Assembly: GCF_000611645.1 (NCBI RefSeq)
Contig: NW_014013611.1
Coordinates: 6,539 to 65,947, forward strand
DNA length: 59,409 nt
Direction: 5' to 3'
From: Monoraphidium neglectum
Lineage: Eukaryota; Chlorophyta; Chlorophyceae; Sphaeropleales; Selenastraceae
The notes under the pieces are model-generated. The model was not told the DNA's origin. It saw only the letters and a list, made by a program, of their open reading frames with translations, and did not search any database. Below, one piece after another: positions 26,128 to 38,044 of this stretch. Position numbers and translations under genes: made by a program. Position 1 is the first letter of the stretch. Each line of letters starts with the position of its first letter.

Positions 26128-29100
26128 ATGGCAGCGGGCCAGCCTAGCCACACCAACGTGGCGGCGCTGCAGTGCACCATCTGCCTGGATGAGGGCCTGG
26201 TTGAGGTCGGGGAACTAGACTCATGCGACCACAGGTGGGGCCGCGCAGGGGTCAGCGCAGGCCCTGGCGTGATCCCAAGTCAGGCGCATGCAAGATGGGC
26301 CCTGGGTGGTGAGCTGAGCTGCTGGAGTCGTGGGCACGCGCCGCAGTCAACAGCAGCTGGGCCCCCTTGACGACCCGGCCTGCGCCGCACGCATGCAGGT
26401 TCTGCCCACCCTGCATCACGCGGTGGGCGGAAACGGACACGCACTGCCCCGCCTGCCGCGTGCGCTTCCGCGTCATCACGCGCAAGCAGCTGCGGCTGCA
26501 TGGCGAGTGCCCATCCCAGGGCAAGCTGCCCGGGGAGGTGCTGTCTGTGGTCCACGTGGAGGAGCGCAACCAGGTGGTTGGGCTGGTACGGCGGCATCTG
26601 AGGCATTTCCGTGGCGGTCGGCACATTGTCTTGTCATACATGAGGTTTCGGAGCTGGCATACGCCTCAGCGTGCCAGCATTCGCCACGCAATGCTGCGAA
26701 GATGCTGCCAAACCAACCTTGCCGCTACAACCGACGGCCCCTACAGTCGTATCCCCAGGACGCGTCCCTGCTGGCCTTTCTGGCCACGGTACACTGCCAG
26801 CTGTGCGGTGCTGACGACAACGACGAGCAGCTGCTGCTCTGCGATGGTGCGCGCCCGCTGCCGGGCGTCACGGGGTTGCTGCAGTGCAGTGCAGTCCCGG
26901 GTGCGGGGCCATTGCTGAGGGGCAGCGGCAAGGGTGCACACGTAAACGCCCGCCCATAATATGCAGGTGGGCGGAGTAGTGTTGGTTAACTTGATGAGTA
27001 CGCAGAAAGGTTCGCGCCTGGCACATTCCCATGATGCACCCCCAACCACCCCATGCACACCAGGGTGTGATCGCGGCTACCACACCTTTTGCCTCGGGCT
27101 CCACGAGATACCCACCGGCGAGTGGTTCTGCACAGAGTGCACCCGCGCCCGCGCTCGCGCCCGCGGTCGCGACGTCCGCGCTGTCGCCAGCAGGCGGCAG
27201 GGGGGGCAGCAGCCGCACCAGCGGCGCGTGCGCAGGCGCCGGGTGATTCCCTCCGAGTCGGCGTCGGAAGATTTTGACGTGGTGGTCGTGAGCAGCGGCG
27301 AGGAGGGCCGTGCTGCGCGCCCTGCTGGGCGGCGGCGGGCTGTGCGATCGCGGCGCGCTGCTTCTAACGACGACGGTGACTATGTCGGCACTCAAGAGGA
27401 CGAGGGCGAAGACGTGCGCAGCGACGACGATGAGGAGGACCGGGAGGCCGAGAGTGGGTCCAGCAGCGCCAGCGGCAGCGAGGTCGACATCACCTCCTCC
27501 GACGATGCCGAGGATGAGGAGGCAGCAGGCGGCAGTGGTGAGGAGGAGTATGCCGAGCCGGCCACCGGCACGCGCAGGCGGCAGCGGGCGGCGGCAGCCA
27601 CAGCGCGTCGAACACGAGCGCGCCGGGCGGCACACAGCACGCGGCGGGGTTCATCAGCCCGCCCGCGGCGGCGCAGGGCGGCGCCCAGCAGCAGCACGCG
27701 CCTCGCGCAGCCGGCGGCTGGCCGTACAGGGGTTGGGGCAGAGGGGTTGGCAGCAGGAGAAGTGCGTGCACACACGGTTGCGTCAACGCGCCGCGCGGTG
27801 GCCGAGGTCTTCCGCCCCTGGCCTGCTGGCAGGCCGTCACTCAGAATGGGGGATGTCGGCGATGGTGACGCACCCCAGCCACGCTCTGCCCGCGAGTTTG
27901 TGCGGGTGCTAGTCGCGCAGACGGCGCTGCTGCCAGAGACTCGATCTGAGGCCAGGCTGCGGCCGGCTGACGAGCGGCTTCGCCTGGCGGAAGCTCAGCT
28001 GTCACGGCTGCTGGCACGGCATGCGGAGAGTCGAGGCGGGGTACGCCTGAGGGGCGCGGACCGCACTGGCCCAGGGCTAAGGGTGCTGGCAGCACAACAG
28101 CAGGTGACGGGGTCGCGCGGGGCCGGGGGCTCCAAGCTGCTGATCGTGGTGTTTGACTGTGACGCTGCTTCAGTGCATCACAGGGCCTGCACGCGCCGAC
28201 ATCTGTTGCTTAAGATGCCGCTCAAAACGTCCTCTAAGCGATCCACATCGGCCCAAACATGCTCGCCACACAGGCTTCTGCTCCTGATGCCGCCCACCGC
28301 CGTTTGTGGGAGCGCCTACAGGAGCAGGAGGAGCAGGAGGAGCGCACTCGCCTTGAGCGCCGCGACAGCCAGCCGCGGTCCCTGCCTCCGCAGCCCCTGC
28401 AGCGCCTGCGGCGACGAAGCGACGAGCGGCGGGCCCACCAGAATGCAGAGGGACCCCGTCGGCTGGGGCGCAACAGCGTGGTCGACACCTTGGAGCACCC
28501 GGCGGCGGGTGATGCCATCAGGGATTCCCTGGCTGAGGCCATGGAGCGGGCGGCGCAGCAGCGCGAAATGAGGCGTGCGCTCAAGCCCCCCTCGGCGCGC
28601 CACCGGCGCACGGCGCCGCTCGACTTTGCGGGGGCGCTCGCAGCCCTGCGCAGTGGTGGGACTGCAAGCTGCCCGGTGCAGAATGTCGGCAGCAGCAACG
28701 CAGGGGCTGGCAGCACTCACGGCAACACCGACAGCGGCATCGGCAGCAGCTGCGCGAGGGCAGGTGCCGCCCCGTCTCTGCCCATTTCTGAGACGATGCC
28801 ACCCTCTGCCATCTCAGAGGTGCCAAGGCGGCAGCGGCCAGGGCGACCCACGGCCAGCAGCACCACGGCCGCCAGCAGGCCGCAGCAGCCAAAGCAGCAG
28901 GGCAACGGTAAAATGGAGCCGGGCGTGCCGCCCTGGCGGCAGGGCGCCTCGTGGCTGCCCGCATCAGACCAGCCCCTGCCAGCAGCAGGGACGGGGGCAG
29001 CTGTGGTGGCGGCCAGGAGCGTCCCAGGCCCACCCGCACCCGGGGCGCTCCACCGCAACGCAGCGCGTATGCCTGGCTCTGGGGCCGAAGGACACGACTC

Positions 29101-29291
29101 GCCTCAGCGCGTCGCATCCGCAAGCGTGTCTGATGGCCAGCGGCGGTGTGTTTTAGGTAGTGTACAACGTGCCCAGCTGCCGTGCGCAGCAGCAACCGCG
29201 GCACTTCCACCCTCTGTGGCAGTGCCCGTCCCTTCCCAGCTGCCGCCCTCGTCAATGGCCTCGTGGCTGCCATGGCAGGCCCCACCTCCGC

Positions 29292-29334
<43 letters not shown>

Positions 29335-29394
29335 GCAGCAGCAGCAGCGGCGACCACCACCCAACCCCCCACCACTGCTTCACTTGAGCGAACA

Positions 29395-29453
<59 letters not shown>

Positions 29454-29857
29454 GCCGTTCCACAGTGTCTCCCATCAACGTGCACCAGCAGACGAGGGGC
29501 GTGCAGCCCCATGCTGTTATCAGCGGAGGCGGCGCCCCGCCCCCGCTGCGGCGATTGAACCTAGATGAGCTCAGGGCGGCCAAGGAGGCGGCAGTTGTGG
29601 TGGCCAAACGCCAGCTGCGCCTTGCACAGCAAGCGCGAGCGGTGGCAGGTGGCGCGGCTGCACTGGCTGTGGCAGTGGACAGGGACGCGGTGCGATCGGT
29701 GACTCATGCCGTCTATGAGCGCGTCAAGGCGGGCGCCATGCCGCTCGCGGCCGTAATGGAGGCTGCCGCAAGCGGTAGCGCTGAGGGCCTGGCCGCGCAG
29801 GCGGTTGCTGCTGCTCGTGCAGAGGCGGAGCGACTGCTGGCGGGTAGTGGTGGGTGA
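26128..29857 (+). CDS. PHRF1: PHRF1-like RING and PHD finger protein (about 997 aa, five exons)
   Basis: Nuclear protein with an N-terminal RING finger and an adjacent PHD finger, as in PHRF1 (E3 ubiquitin ligase activity plus histone-tail reading). Exons: 26128-26234, 26399-26573, 26759-26846, 27064-28103, 28274-29857; the third could instead begin at 26747. RING: CTICLDEGL, CDH joined to RFCPPCITRW, then CPAC. PHD: CQLCGADDNDEQLLLCDG joined to CDRGYHTFC, then GEWFCTEC. Next come an Arg/Ala-rich segment and a long Asp/Glu/Ser region, then a central segment with DSQPRSLPPQPLQRLRRR. Two polyQ tracts are at about residues 811-828 and 846-863. The C-terminal helices (KEAAVVVAKRQLRLAQQAR) are unassigned. 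The stop is TGA at 29855. Divergent from PLD6. Confidence 0.87.
29294..29347 (+). repeat. CAG polyglutamine tract
   Basis: CAG tract with one CCG interruption, coding Gln in the PHRF1-like protein; flanked by Pro-rich sequence. Confidence 0.95.
29399..29452 (+). repeat. CAG polyglutamine tract
   Basis: Second CAG tract of the PHRF1-like gene, about 18 codons ending in CAA. Confidence 0.95.
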
Positions 29858-30600
29858 TATCTATTTCAGGTTGAGCACCGTCTCTTGTTGGCGTCTTTTG
29901 TAAGTTGCTCTCGAGCACAGCCTGTGTGCTGTTGCGACCTCATCTGAATGATGACAATGGCAAACACAGGGACAGGGATCCTGATGATGTGGGCGCGGGC
30001 ACCAGGAACCCCACTGCAGCAACTCACCAGCGCCTGGGTGCAGTGAACTCCTGGGTGCTCTGCTGACGAGCTGATGCGTTGGTGCCGGTACCTTCCTGCC
30101 GACAGTACACAGAAACGCTGCACTTGTCTCTGCCACCCTAAGCGTTGACACCATCGTTTCAGAAACATACACTCCCACCGCACAGCAACGTAGTCTTCCG
30201 AGCTGGCTGCCGCGCATGATTCTTGATCATTGACACCCGTGTCCCTCAAGTGACGAGACACGTGTGCTTGATACCGTAGAGCACGTCTTTGATAGCCGGA
30301 CAGAATTACCATGATCGGCGGTGCCAGCTCTCGCAGCAGCTGGTGCAGGTGAACTCGACCGAGTTGCGAGACACCTGTACTTGTTTGTCTGATTGGTTGC
30401 TGCCAGTCCGCACATAAGACATCAGCTGGTAGCCATATTCTTGCAGTCGGCGGGCGTGGCAGTCCGTAGCCTGCACCGCAACCTCGCCCACTGATCCTGC
30501 GCCACCGCCGCCGCTCGCGCTGCTTTGACACTGCGTGCTGCATCACCAAACTACGCTCACGCAGTCGGCGTCAGGGCGGCAGCCTGCGCCCTCAGCTGCT
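29858..30600. promoter_or_regulatory. Upstream region of PTOX
   Basis: Spacer between the PHRF1-like gene and PTOX. TACCGTA is at 30272-30278. A missing 5' exon of PTOX coding a longer transit peptide could lie here; I could not fix one. Confidence 0.35.
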
Positions 30601-33600
30601 ATGTGCCCTGCGGCAGCGTCTGCCAGTACGTGGTGGCCGCCTGCGCGCCCGTGTTGCAGAGGTTGACCCGGCAACAAGCGCGCCCCGAGCACGAAGCCTT
30701 TCAACTGCAGGGGAGTCACTGGAGGAGGACTACAACTGCCCCGTGTTCATCGACCGCGACGGCAACATGGTGGGCACTGCGGGACGGGGGGCATGGGGTG
30801 CGGTGCAGGGCGACAACCCGCAAGCTCTACGTTGGCTCTTGCCTAGTGGCTTGCTTGCAAATGAGCCTACGAGTGCGGTTGATTCCACACCCGCGGGGCG
30901 AGTCTTCTGGCTGCCTTGCTCAACACCTGTCGTCACCCTCGTTTCTCACGACGCGCCTGTGCCCTTCAGGTTGAGATCATGTGCTGTGACTATGGTGGGA
31001 GCCGGCACCAGCCGAGCATTGCTCCGCCTGCATATCATAGGGAGCACCTGAATGGGGCTGACATGTCGCAGCAGGGCTTGCCTGTTGTCCAGCATCTCAC
31101 CAGCGGTAGCCATGGCACATTTTCAAGCATACTGTGTGCAGGGTTACGCTCTGAGTCCTACTCCGTCCACCACACCCGCAGGATTCAGGAGCGGAGCGCA
31201 GCGGGTGTACAGCGACATAGGGGCGCGAATCCCCGCCCCTACGTGGCGGCTGGCACTGTGAGCTCGTTGCGTGGTTGTGGTGACAAGAGGTGCTGCGTAT
31301 GTTTGCGGACGGCGCTGTCGTGGAGATTTCGGATGTGGTCACTAAGCGCATCCTGCTCACCTGACGGCCTGGGCCCGCTGCTGCTGCTGTTGCTGCTCCC
31401 TTTTGCGTGTACAGCAACAACCTGGCCCAAGAGTGGCGCGCCCTGAGGCGTTCCTTCCGCTACAATGATTACGGCAAGATCAGCGCCAAGAACCCCGCAC
31501 AGGGGCCCGTTAGCAAGGTGAGGCACACTTGGAGGGCAGGCCGTTCGGGTACGATGAGCCGCAAGGGGTGAGTTGGGGGTTGAGTGGCACCAGGAGTGCC
31601 TGCCGTAAGTCACGTGGCTGCTGGAGGCAGGGAGTCGCCGGCGTTGTTTAAGTTGGCCCCATGTATGCCCCCGCCCAGTCCGATGGCCAACACCCCCCTC
31701 TCTCAATCCACCCTCAGGTCTTTTATGGCCTGGGCTCTGGTGTGGTGAGCGCCTTCAGCGCCATCGATGCCTGGCTGGAGGACAGCAGGGTGTTCAGCCG
31801 GCTGCTGCCAGAGGAGATCCCCAAGTGGGTGACGGCCCCCTGGTAGAGCGGGGCTGTGCAGGTGTAGGGCAGGGCAGCGAGAATGTGCAGTGGCGGCCAC
31901 CAGTCTCCGTCTTGATTGGCCTCCTCAGGTCACAAATTCTACCCCCTTGCAGCTTCTAGGACCCATCCCACCCGCATCCCGCGTCGCGGCCACCTCCGCA
32001 GGGAGGTGTTTGACCCGCTCTCTGGCGGCCTCAGTGCGCAGTGCCGCGAGGTGCGGGCCAAGCTGCAGCAGCTCACCCTTAGCAACGCCAAGGTGTGGGA
32101 ACGGGAGCACAAGCGCGAGGCGGAGGGTGGCGGCATTGAGACACCCTGGGTCGTAAAGGTGCGGCACTCCGGGGGGAGGGGGTGGCAGGAGGACGGTGTT
32201 GAGGTGCACAGCACCCTTGAGTTCCTGTCTCAGACAACTGCTTTTCTCGTCCTCAAACAGAGCAGCGTTGCAGGCATGTTGAGGCTCCCTGTACTGCAAG
32301 CCGCTTTTGTGCCTCCCATGCCCTCAGACCCCGGCCCCCTTCCCGGCCGTGCCGCTTCCCCTCCCCCCTCCTTCCCAAGGCTGTCTACCTGGCACTGTGT
32401 GTGTTCCTGGACGTGGCCTACGACAAGCGCCCCATACAGCGCTTCTGGTTCTTGGAGACAGTGGCTCGCATGGTGCGACAGGAGCGGACGGGGCAGAGAG
32501 CGGGGCGGGCGCGCACAGAGGCGCGATTGGGCGGCGGGGCGTTTGAGCCTTGCCTGCAGGTTGTTGACGAGGGTTGCCGTGTGTCAAGGCAGGCGCGGCG
32601 TGCCCTGGCCTGTGTGCTTGCCTGTCCTCACCGTGGACCCACTGCAACGACCATGATCCCGTGCGTCCGGAACAACTGCTTTGCCGCGTCAACGCCTGCA
32701 GCCTGTCCCCCTTCTTCCCCCCCCCTCCCGCAGCCTTACTTCTCCTACCTCACGATGCTGCACCTCCTGGAGACACTGGGCTGGTGGCGCGCCGGCGCTG
32801 AGCTGCGCAAGGTGCACTTTGCTGAGGAGTGGAACGAGCTGCACCACCTGCAGATCATGGAGGCCCTGGGGGGCGACCAGCTCTGGATAGACAGGTTCAT
32901 GGCACAGGTGGGGTGGTGGGTGCCGGGTAGGGTAGTACATGTGCAGAGGGTCGGGGTTGTGGGTCGGGCCAAGGATAGGGAGGGGGTTTATGTGGCTGGC
33001 TGGAAGGCTTCTCGCCGACTGCCGAGCTCAGCTGGGGATACCACAATGCATGAAATGACCTCAAGTCTCGCACCTCCCACTGGTTGGGACCAGCACGCGG
33101 CCTTCCTGTACTACTGGGTGCTGGTGCTGCTCTTTGTGGTCTCGCCCCAGCTGGCCTACAACTTCAGGTGGGTGGGTGGGGTTGTAAGGCAAGGGGGACG
33201 TGCTGCGCAGCATGCCCAGCACCTGAGTGCAGGCCCTCTCCTGCGCCCGAGGAGCCTGCATGACGACCGCCGGCGCACCCTCCAAGCTCCTTGCATCACC
33301 TCAGGATGTCATTCCGTGGCTTGTGTCATGTCTTTCTCAAACGTGCACCGTCGCAGCCTCAAAACTAATTCCGTTTTGCCCTGTTTCCTGCCAGTGAGCT
33401 GATCGAGGCACACGCCGTGGACACCTACAGTGAGTTTGCTGACGCCAACGAGGAGCTGCTCAAGAGCCTGCCGCCGCCACTGGTCGCAGCAGAGGTTAGG
33501 CGGGGGGCGCGAGGTGGCAGGAATACAATGCCCCCACTTTCCTAGGTTACGCCTGCTGTCGCTCGCAACGCTGCCACCCAGCATCTTGCCATGGCGTATT

Positions 33601-34069
33601 CAGCCCTGCAGCCCTTGCACGACCCTGCCGTTCCCCTCTCCCACGTCATCCTCACCCCTATCCTCCCCTCCCCTCTTACGCCCGCCCCCCAAAACACCCC
33701 ACCACCCAAACCACCCCTCCCCCTCAACGCACGTATCTGCCTGTCCTCCCTTTCCCCCTTGATCAGTACTACACCGGCCCGGACCTGTACCTGTTTGACA
33801 GCTTCCAGACCAGCCAGGCCACCGTGGAGCAGCCGCGCCGCCCCAGCGTCAACACCCTCCACGACGTGTTCCTGAACATTGCGGCTGATGAGGGCGAGCA
33901 CGTCAAGACCATGCGCGCCTGCCAGGACTACTCAGTGGCGGGCGACCTCGAGGCCCTCAAGGAGAAGCAGGCCGAGGAGGCCATGGCGGGGTGGGACGCG
34001 CCGGACGTGGTCGACGACAACGCACCTGTCAAGGGTGCCAGCGGCAGGGCGCCCACCACCCAGCGCTGA
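30601..34069 (+). CDS. PTOX: Plastid terminal oxidase with an N-terminal extension (about 443 aa, 12 exons)
   Basis: Di-iron plastoquinol oxidase of thylakoids (IMMUTANS family), passing electrons from plastoquinol to oxygen. Exons: 30601-30661 (least certain), 30711-30769, 30970-30994, 31182-31257, 31415-31517, 31718-31824, 32002-32158, 32380-32472, 32734-32907, 33094-33167, 33395-33494, 33767-34069; total 1,332 nt in frame. Iron-ligand motifs are complete: FWFLET (Glu222), EEWNELHH (Glu262, His265), [11 protein letters not shown], and DEGEHVKTM. The PTOX-specific insert [14 protein letters not shown] is present, which separates it from mitochondrial alternative oxidase. Residues about 20-143 form an extension not found in IMMUTANS, with [36 protein letters not shown] and [19 protein letters not shown]. 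The proposed start at 30601 gives only about 20 leader residues, so the true 5' end may differ. Confidence 0.92.
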
Positions 34070-35312
34070 GCACGGCTGCAGTCGACCCGGCCGTGGTCCT
34101 GCAGTAGACGTGCATGTTGCGGGTCCCTGCACTCCTCACACTCATAACTCCAATTGTGCAGCTGATTTGTCGCCGCATGCCTTGCCATGCTGGTTGGTGC
34201 TTCGTCTTGTGTCGCCGAGTGGTGTGGGCTTTTTGTGAACATCACTGTGAGGGGGTGGCGCAATCGTCAGCGTGTTTTTCGTGTGTGGTGACAAGCCTGC
34301 CCCTGCCGCTGCAAGGAAGCAGTGTAGCTCTGCGTCCTGCAGCGTGCTGACTGCACGTCACAAAAAGCAACTGTTAGAGGTCCTTCAACACCCCTGCCGT
34401 CCCTGCGCCCACAAATCCAGCGCATCAGCGCAGTCATGAACTCTAGAACATAATACTGAGCAAGGTGTCGTTGCATTCTCAAAGCGACGTTCCGGTGTGA
34501 TGCAGTCTTGGTGCGACGCAACCTCATCCTCAACAATTGAGCATGGTCTTGCAACACCCCGCTGCCACCAGAAGGGCTGAGGTGCATTAATGTGCGGGTG
34601 CACTCGTTGCCGAGTGCTGCATGCAGGGGCCTTTGTTGCCCGTCCTCAGCGACGGTTGCGTCCACCCTTTTTTTGTTGAGTTTGGGGCTTTTCGATCGTA
34701 GATGCTGGCAAATCTACCTGTGGCGCAAGAACAGACAACGTTTACCTGGTGCGCTCTTGTTGAGGAAGCGCTCAGGGTAAACAAGGGAGTGCAATTTTGC
34801 GAAGTCATGCCGCCTTTGGAGCGCTGAGCCGGCGCTCTTGGGAGCTTCGCGGCATTACATGAAGAGTGTTGCCTTTGTGCAATTAAACAGCAGTTGGGGA
34901 CAAATGTTGCATCTACGCCATACTAGAACAGTTGGATGCGCATGGAACACAATTGTGCAAAGACAAAGACAACTCTGATGTAACATGGACAACCAAGCAC
35001 GAGACGCGGCTGCCGCAGATGCAGCTTCATGCAGGTGGCAGCCAAGCCACCGACCCAGCATCAGCAGGGCATGAAAGCAACAGAGTCACCATTTTGCAAG
35101 ATCTGGTTGCGGTCCCATGCCCATGCAACCAAGCGGCTGCCTTGAAGTTGGGCAGTGGCACAAATGGTGACACTGCGCCTTTTGCCATGTTCGCCACTCA
35201 CGGACGCTTTATGGCTCTGATGCAGCTGCGGCCAGCTGCTGCTGTGCTGCTGTTGTGCTGCTGCTGCTGAATCTGCTGTTGTGCTGCTGCTGCTGAATCT
35301 GCTGCTGCTGAA

Positions 35313-35367
<55 letters not shown>
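34070..35367. other. Convergent intergenic region PTOX / RING-CH
   Basis: 3' ends of two genes facing each other. The right part (from about 35243) is a CTG-rich tract continuing into the last exon of the RING-CH gene. No other gene recognised. Confidence 0.4.

Positions 35368-35369
<2 letters not shown>
35243..35369 (-). repeat. CAG repeat in the 3'UTR of the RING-CH gene
   Basis: CTG/CTGAAT-type tract on the plus strand (CAG on the sense strand of the RING-CH gene). The pure part is about 35315-35367. The inferred stop codon (TAG at 35368-35370) interrupts it, so most of the repeat is untranslated in my model. Confidence 0.85.
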
Positions 35370-36388
35370 ATCGCTGCTGCGCAGGCTGCGGCGAGGGCGG
35401 TGAAATGTTCTCGACCTGCCGCAAAAGACAGTGAGTAGGGGGGAGGAAGTCGTACAACTGAAAAGCAACCAGGGACTGGTCCGACTACGGTCAGGCCCGC
35501 GCCTATGACCAGCTGCCACTGGCAATGCGGCAGCTGGTCGTGGTGAGAGCATGCTCTGATACGTGCCGAGCTGATGCAGCACTCTGCAAGGTCGGCGCGT
35601 GCTGGTTCCCACCCACCACTCCTTTCAGCGAGTCGCATGGGTCCCCTCACCCCCTTGAGCCCTACCACCCATCCCCCAAGGCCTGGACCCCCCTCCCCAA
35701 TGCCGGTCCCCACCATGTGTTGCGCCTTGCTTAGCGCTGCTTGGCTTGTCATCAGGAGGAGGGACCAGGTCAGCATTGCACTGGCCAGGACGCCAGCTGC
35801 CAACAGGACGACAGCAAGAAACGCTGCCATCGCGACGCCGCACTCGCCTGCCCCCAACTCAATGCATATCGGCAGCCCGCCCCCCTGACAGTCGAGGCAC
35901 AGTGCAGAGGGGCACCATGGCTCCGGCAGCCACAGCAGCGTGGCAGCGCCGAATGCGCGCAAGAGCCCCAGCACCAGGCTGACGGCCAGGCCAATGATGC
36001 CTAGGCCAATGATGCCGTTGACCACGTGCGCCGCCACATCCCCCAAGGCCTCGCCTGAGGCACTGTGGTTGGTGCAGCGTGAGCGCGGCGCACGGTGGCG
36101 GACCAGCGTTGCGTGGGGTACAAATCCATAATGCGCCTGGGCAGACCCCCATTTCTCTGGCCCAGAAGAAGCATCTGAGGCAGCCTTGAGCGCCGCACCT
36201 GCCGGTGAGAGGCAGGAAGCCCAGTAAAAAGACTGCCAGCCCAAGGACCACGATGAATACTGAGCCCAGAGTGATGGGCGATCCGAGGATGGACGCCCAC
36301 CAGGCCCGCGAGTAGCGGTACCTTTTGTGTGCATGTGTGTGTGTGTGTGATGTGTGTTTTGTGTGCGTTTTGTGTGCGGTGTATTTGT

Positions 36389-36449
<61 letters not shown>

Positions 36450-36534
36450 TGTGCGCGCGCGCACGCGATCGAGTGCAAGCTCCTTAGTGTGTGCGTGCGC
36501 GCGCGCGCGTGTGTGTGTGTGTTTTGTGTGTGTG

Positions 36535-36571
<37 letters not shown>

Positions 36572-37666
36572 GCGCATGTGGGAGGAGCATGCGCGTGAGC
36601 GCACATGCGCTATTGCGCATGTCCGCATGTGTGCGTACATGTTTTATCGAGGTGATGAGGCAACATGTGGTCCACGGCTTCTTCGTGGAGTGGCATGCAG
36701 TATCGCTGGCTCGCGCTTCAATGCATGACAGCCATCACAGTGCTCCCCCCGGTCTGCTCTCGACCGCTCTGATCTGCGATGCTTTCCTGGAGCCTCAGAC
36801 TGCCCCACCTGAAGTGGCAGACCTCGCACTGGTAAAATGCATCCTGCCGGTGGTTGGTGGCACGCCACTGGCCCAGGCACTGCCGGTGCACGTAGCGGCT
36901 GCTGCCGCTGCATAGGCAGGGCGAGATGAGCTACGAGTACAAGCAGCAGTTGGCAAGATGGACAAGGGTTGCTGAGCAGGGAGGAGACGGACAAACACAT
37001 TGCACAGCGCACAGCGCCAAGCAAGTTGTGAAGACCTGGGGTGATGTGACATCATCACAGAAAAGAGCGGGATATGGCGCCGCGCTGCGCACCGGATTGG
37101 CCGGGTTGAGTTCCTCCGAGACATCCTCACATTCTGGGGTGTGGGATCAGCAGGACATCTGAGAGCAGTTCCAATGTATGTCTGGTGCACTAGACATACA
37201 TGTAACAAATTACACACACCCCACAGGGCTTGTCACAGGGCTGCGTGTTTGTGGGCTGCTCGGCTCACTTCGCTTCAATCAGGGCAGCACAATGTCACAT
37301 AGCGCCGCACTGCCACTCACCAAAACATATTCGGCACGTGCGAGGCTCGCAACCCTCTGGACCTGCATGTGGCGCCGATGGCTCCGCCCCAACCCGCTTC
37401 TGGTGTATGCTGGGCACGTCGATCACGACATCTGCCGGTGCAGCGCGCGGTCCATGCCCGCCGCTGCTGCTGCTCGTGCTGCACCCGTTCTGCTGCAAGA
37501 GTGGCAGGCGCTCGGCCCCTGGGTCGTCCGGCTCATCGTCGCGCCCCTGCTGCTGTTGATGCTTCATGCGCACAGCTTCTGCGCGGGCGGTGCAGTGTTC
37601 CTGTCCCACGCGGCAGGCAGGCGCTGTGTTTGTGTGCCTCGGTTCGCTGGCCCGCCCTGGTTCCAT
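35368..37666 (-). CDS. RING-CH (MARCH-type) membrane E3 ubiquitin ligase (about 352 aa, seven exons)
   Basis: Membrane ubiquitin ligase with a RINGv domain. Exons: 37666-37321, 37133-37093, 36930-36809, 36321-36199, 36062-35714, 35518-35489, 35415-35368; the last two are less certain. The RINGv domain is assembled from three exons: [14 protein letters not shown], then [19 protein letters not shown], then QCEVCHF, giving the C4HC3 order (C-x2-C, C-x-C, H-x2-C, C-x2-C). [16 protein letters not shown] and a hydrophobic span ([18 protein letters not shown]) follow, with further spans in [19 protein letters not shown] and [19 protein letters not shown]. The start is the first ATG after an in-frame TAG two codons upstream. 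Residues 1-105 are polar and contain a Gln run and a Ser run. Substrates unknown. Divergent with VPS37. Confidence 0.85.
36322..36572. repeat. (GT)n microsatellite in an intron of the RING-CH gene
   Basis: Two long GT runs with GC/GTTTT interruptions, ending one base before the acceptor of exon 4; on the sense strand this is a (CA)n tract forming the 3' part of the intron. Antisense it reads as His-Thr repeats, which are not a protein. Confidence 0.95.
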
Positions 37667-38044
37667 GATCTAAAGTTACGCAGCTTCTATGTATTCCAGG
37701 GGTAAGCGCCCTTGTGAGGAGGGATTCACCACTGACCTGCTTGCAGTGCCTCGCATGAAAAGGTTGTCATGAACTTGGCTTGGCCGCATATCCACAGTGT
37801 CATACGTTACCGCATACGTGAACATCGACCGCAAACATAGTGACAAGAAAGCGGAACCGCTGAAAACACGTCGATCTGACACACACCCGCGTTCAGGTCC
37901 GCTATCGAATGTTGGGATTCTCTATTCTGGTAGACGCTTAGTAATCAGAGGCCCCGCTGCAGTGCCCGGCCTGCGCTTGTAGAGGTCCGCCACACAGCGC
38001 ACCGCCGCTGCAGCAGCAGCAGCAGCGCGGGGCGGGTCGGCCAC
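37667..38044. promoter_or_regulatory. Divergent intergenic region RING-CH / VPS37
   Basis: 378 bp between two starts. Contains the related but inexact CATACGTTACCGCATACG at 37801-37818. No coding content. Confidence 0.35.

Noticed and set aside
31291..31374. Apparent exon reading [14 protein letters not shown] in the PTOX gene.
   Set aside because: No donor after it keeps frame, whereas the direct join 31257/31415 is in phase and gives a smooth sequence. Treated as intron.
35198..36640. A 480-codon minus-strand frame with His-Thr repeats and poly-Ala.
   Set aside because: The His-Thr run is the (GT)n microsatellite and the poly-Ala run is the CAG tract. Only parts of the frame are real exons of the RING-CH gene.
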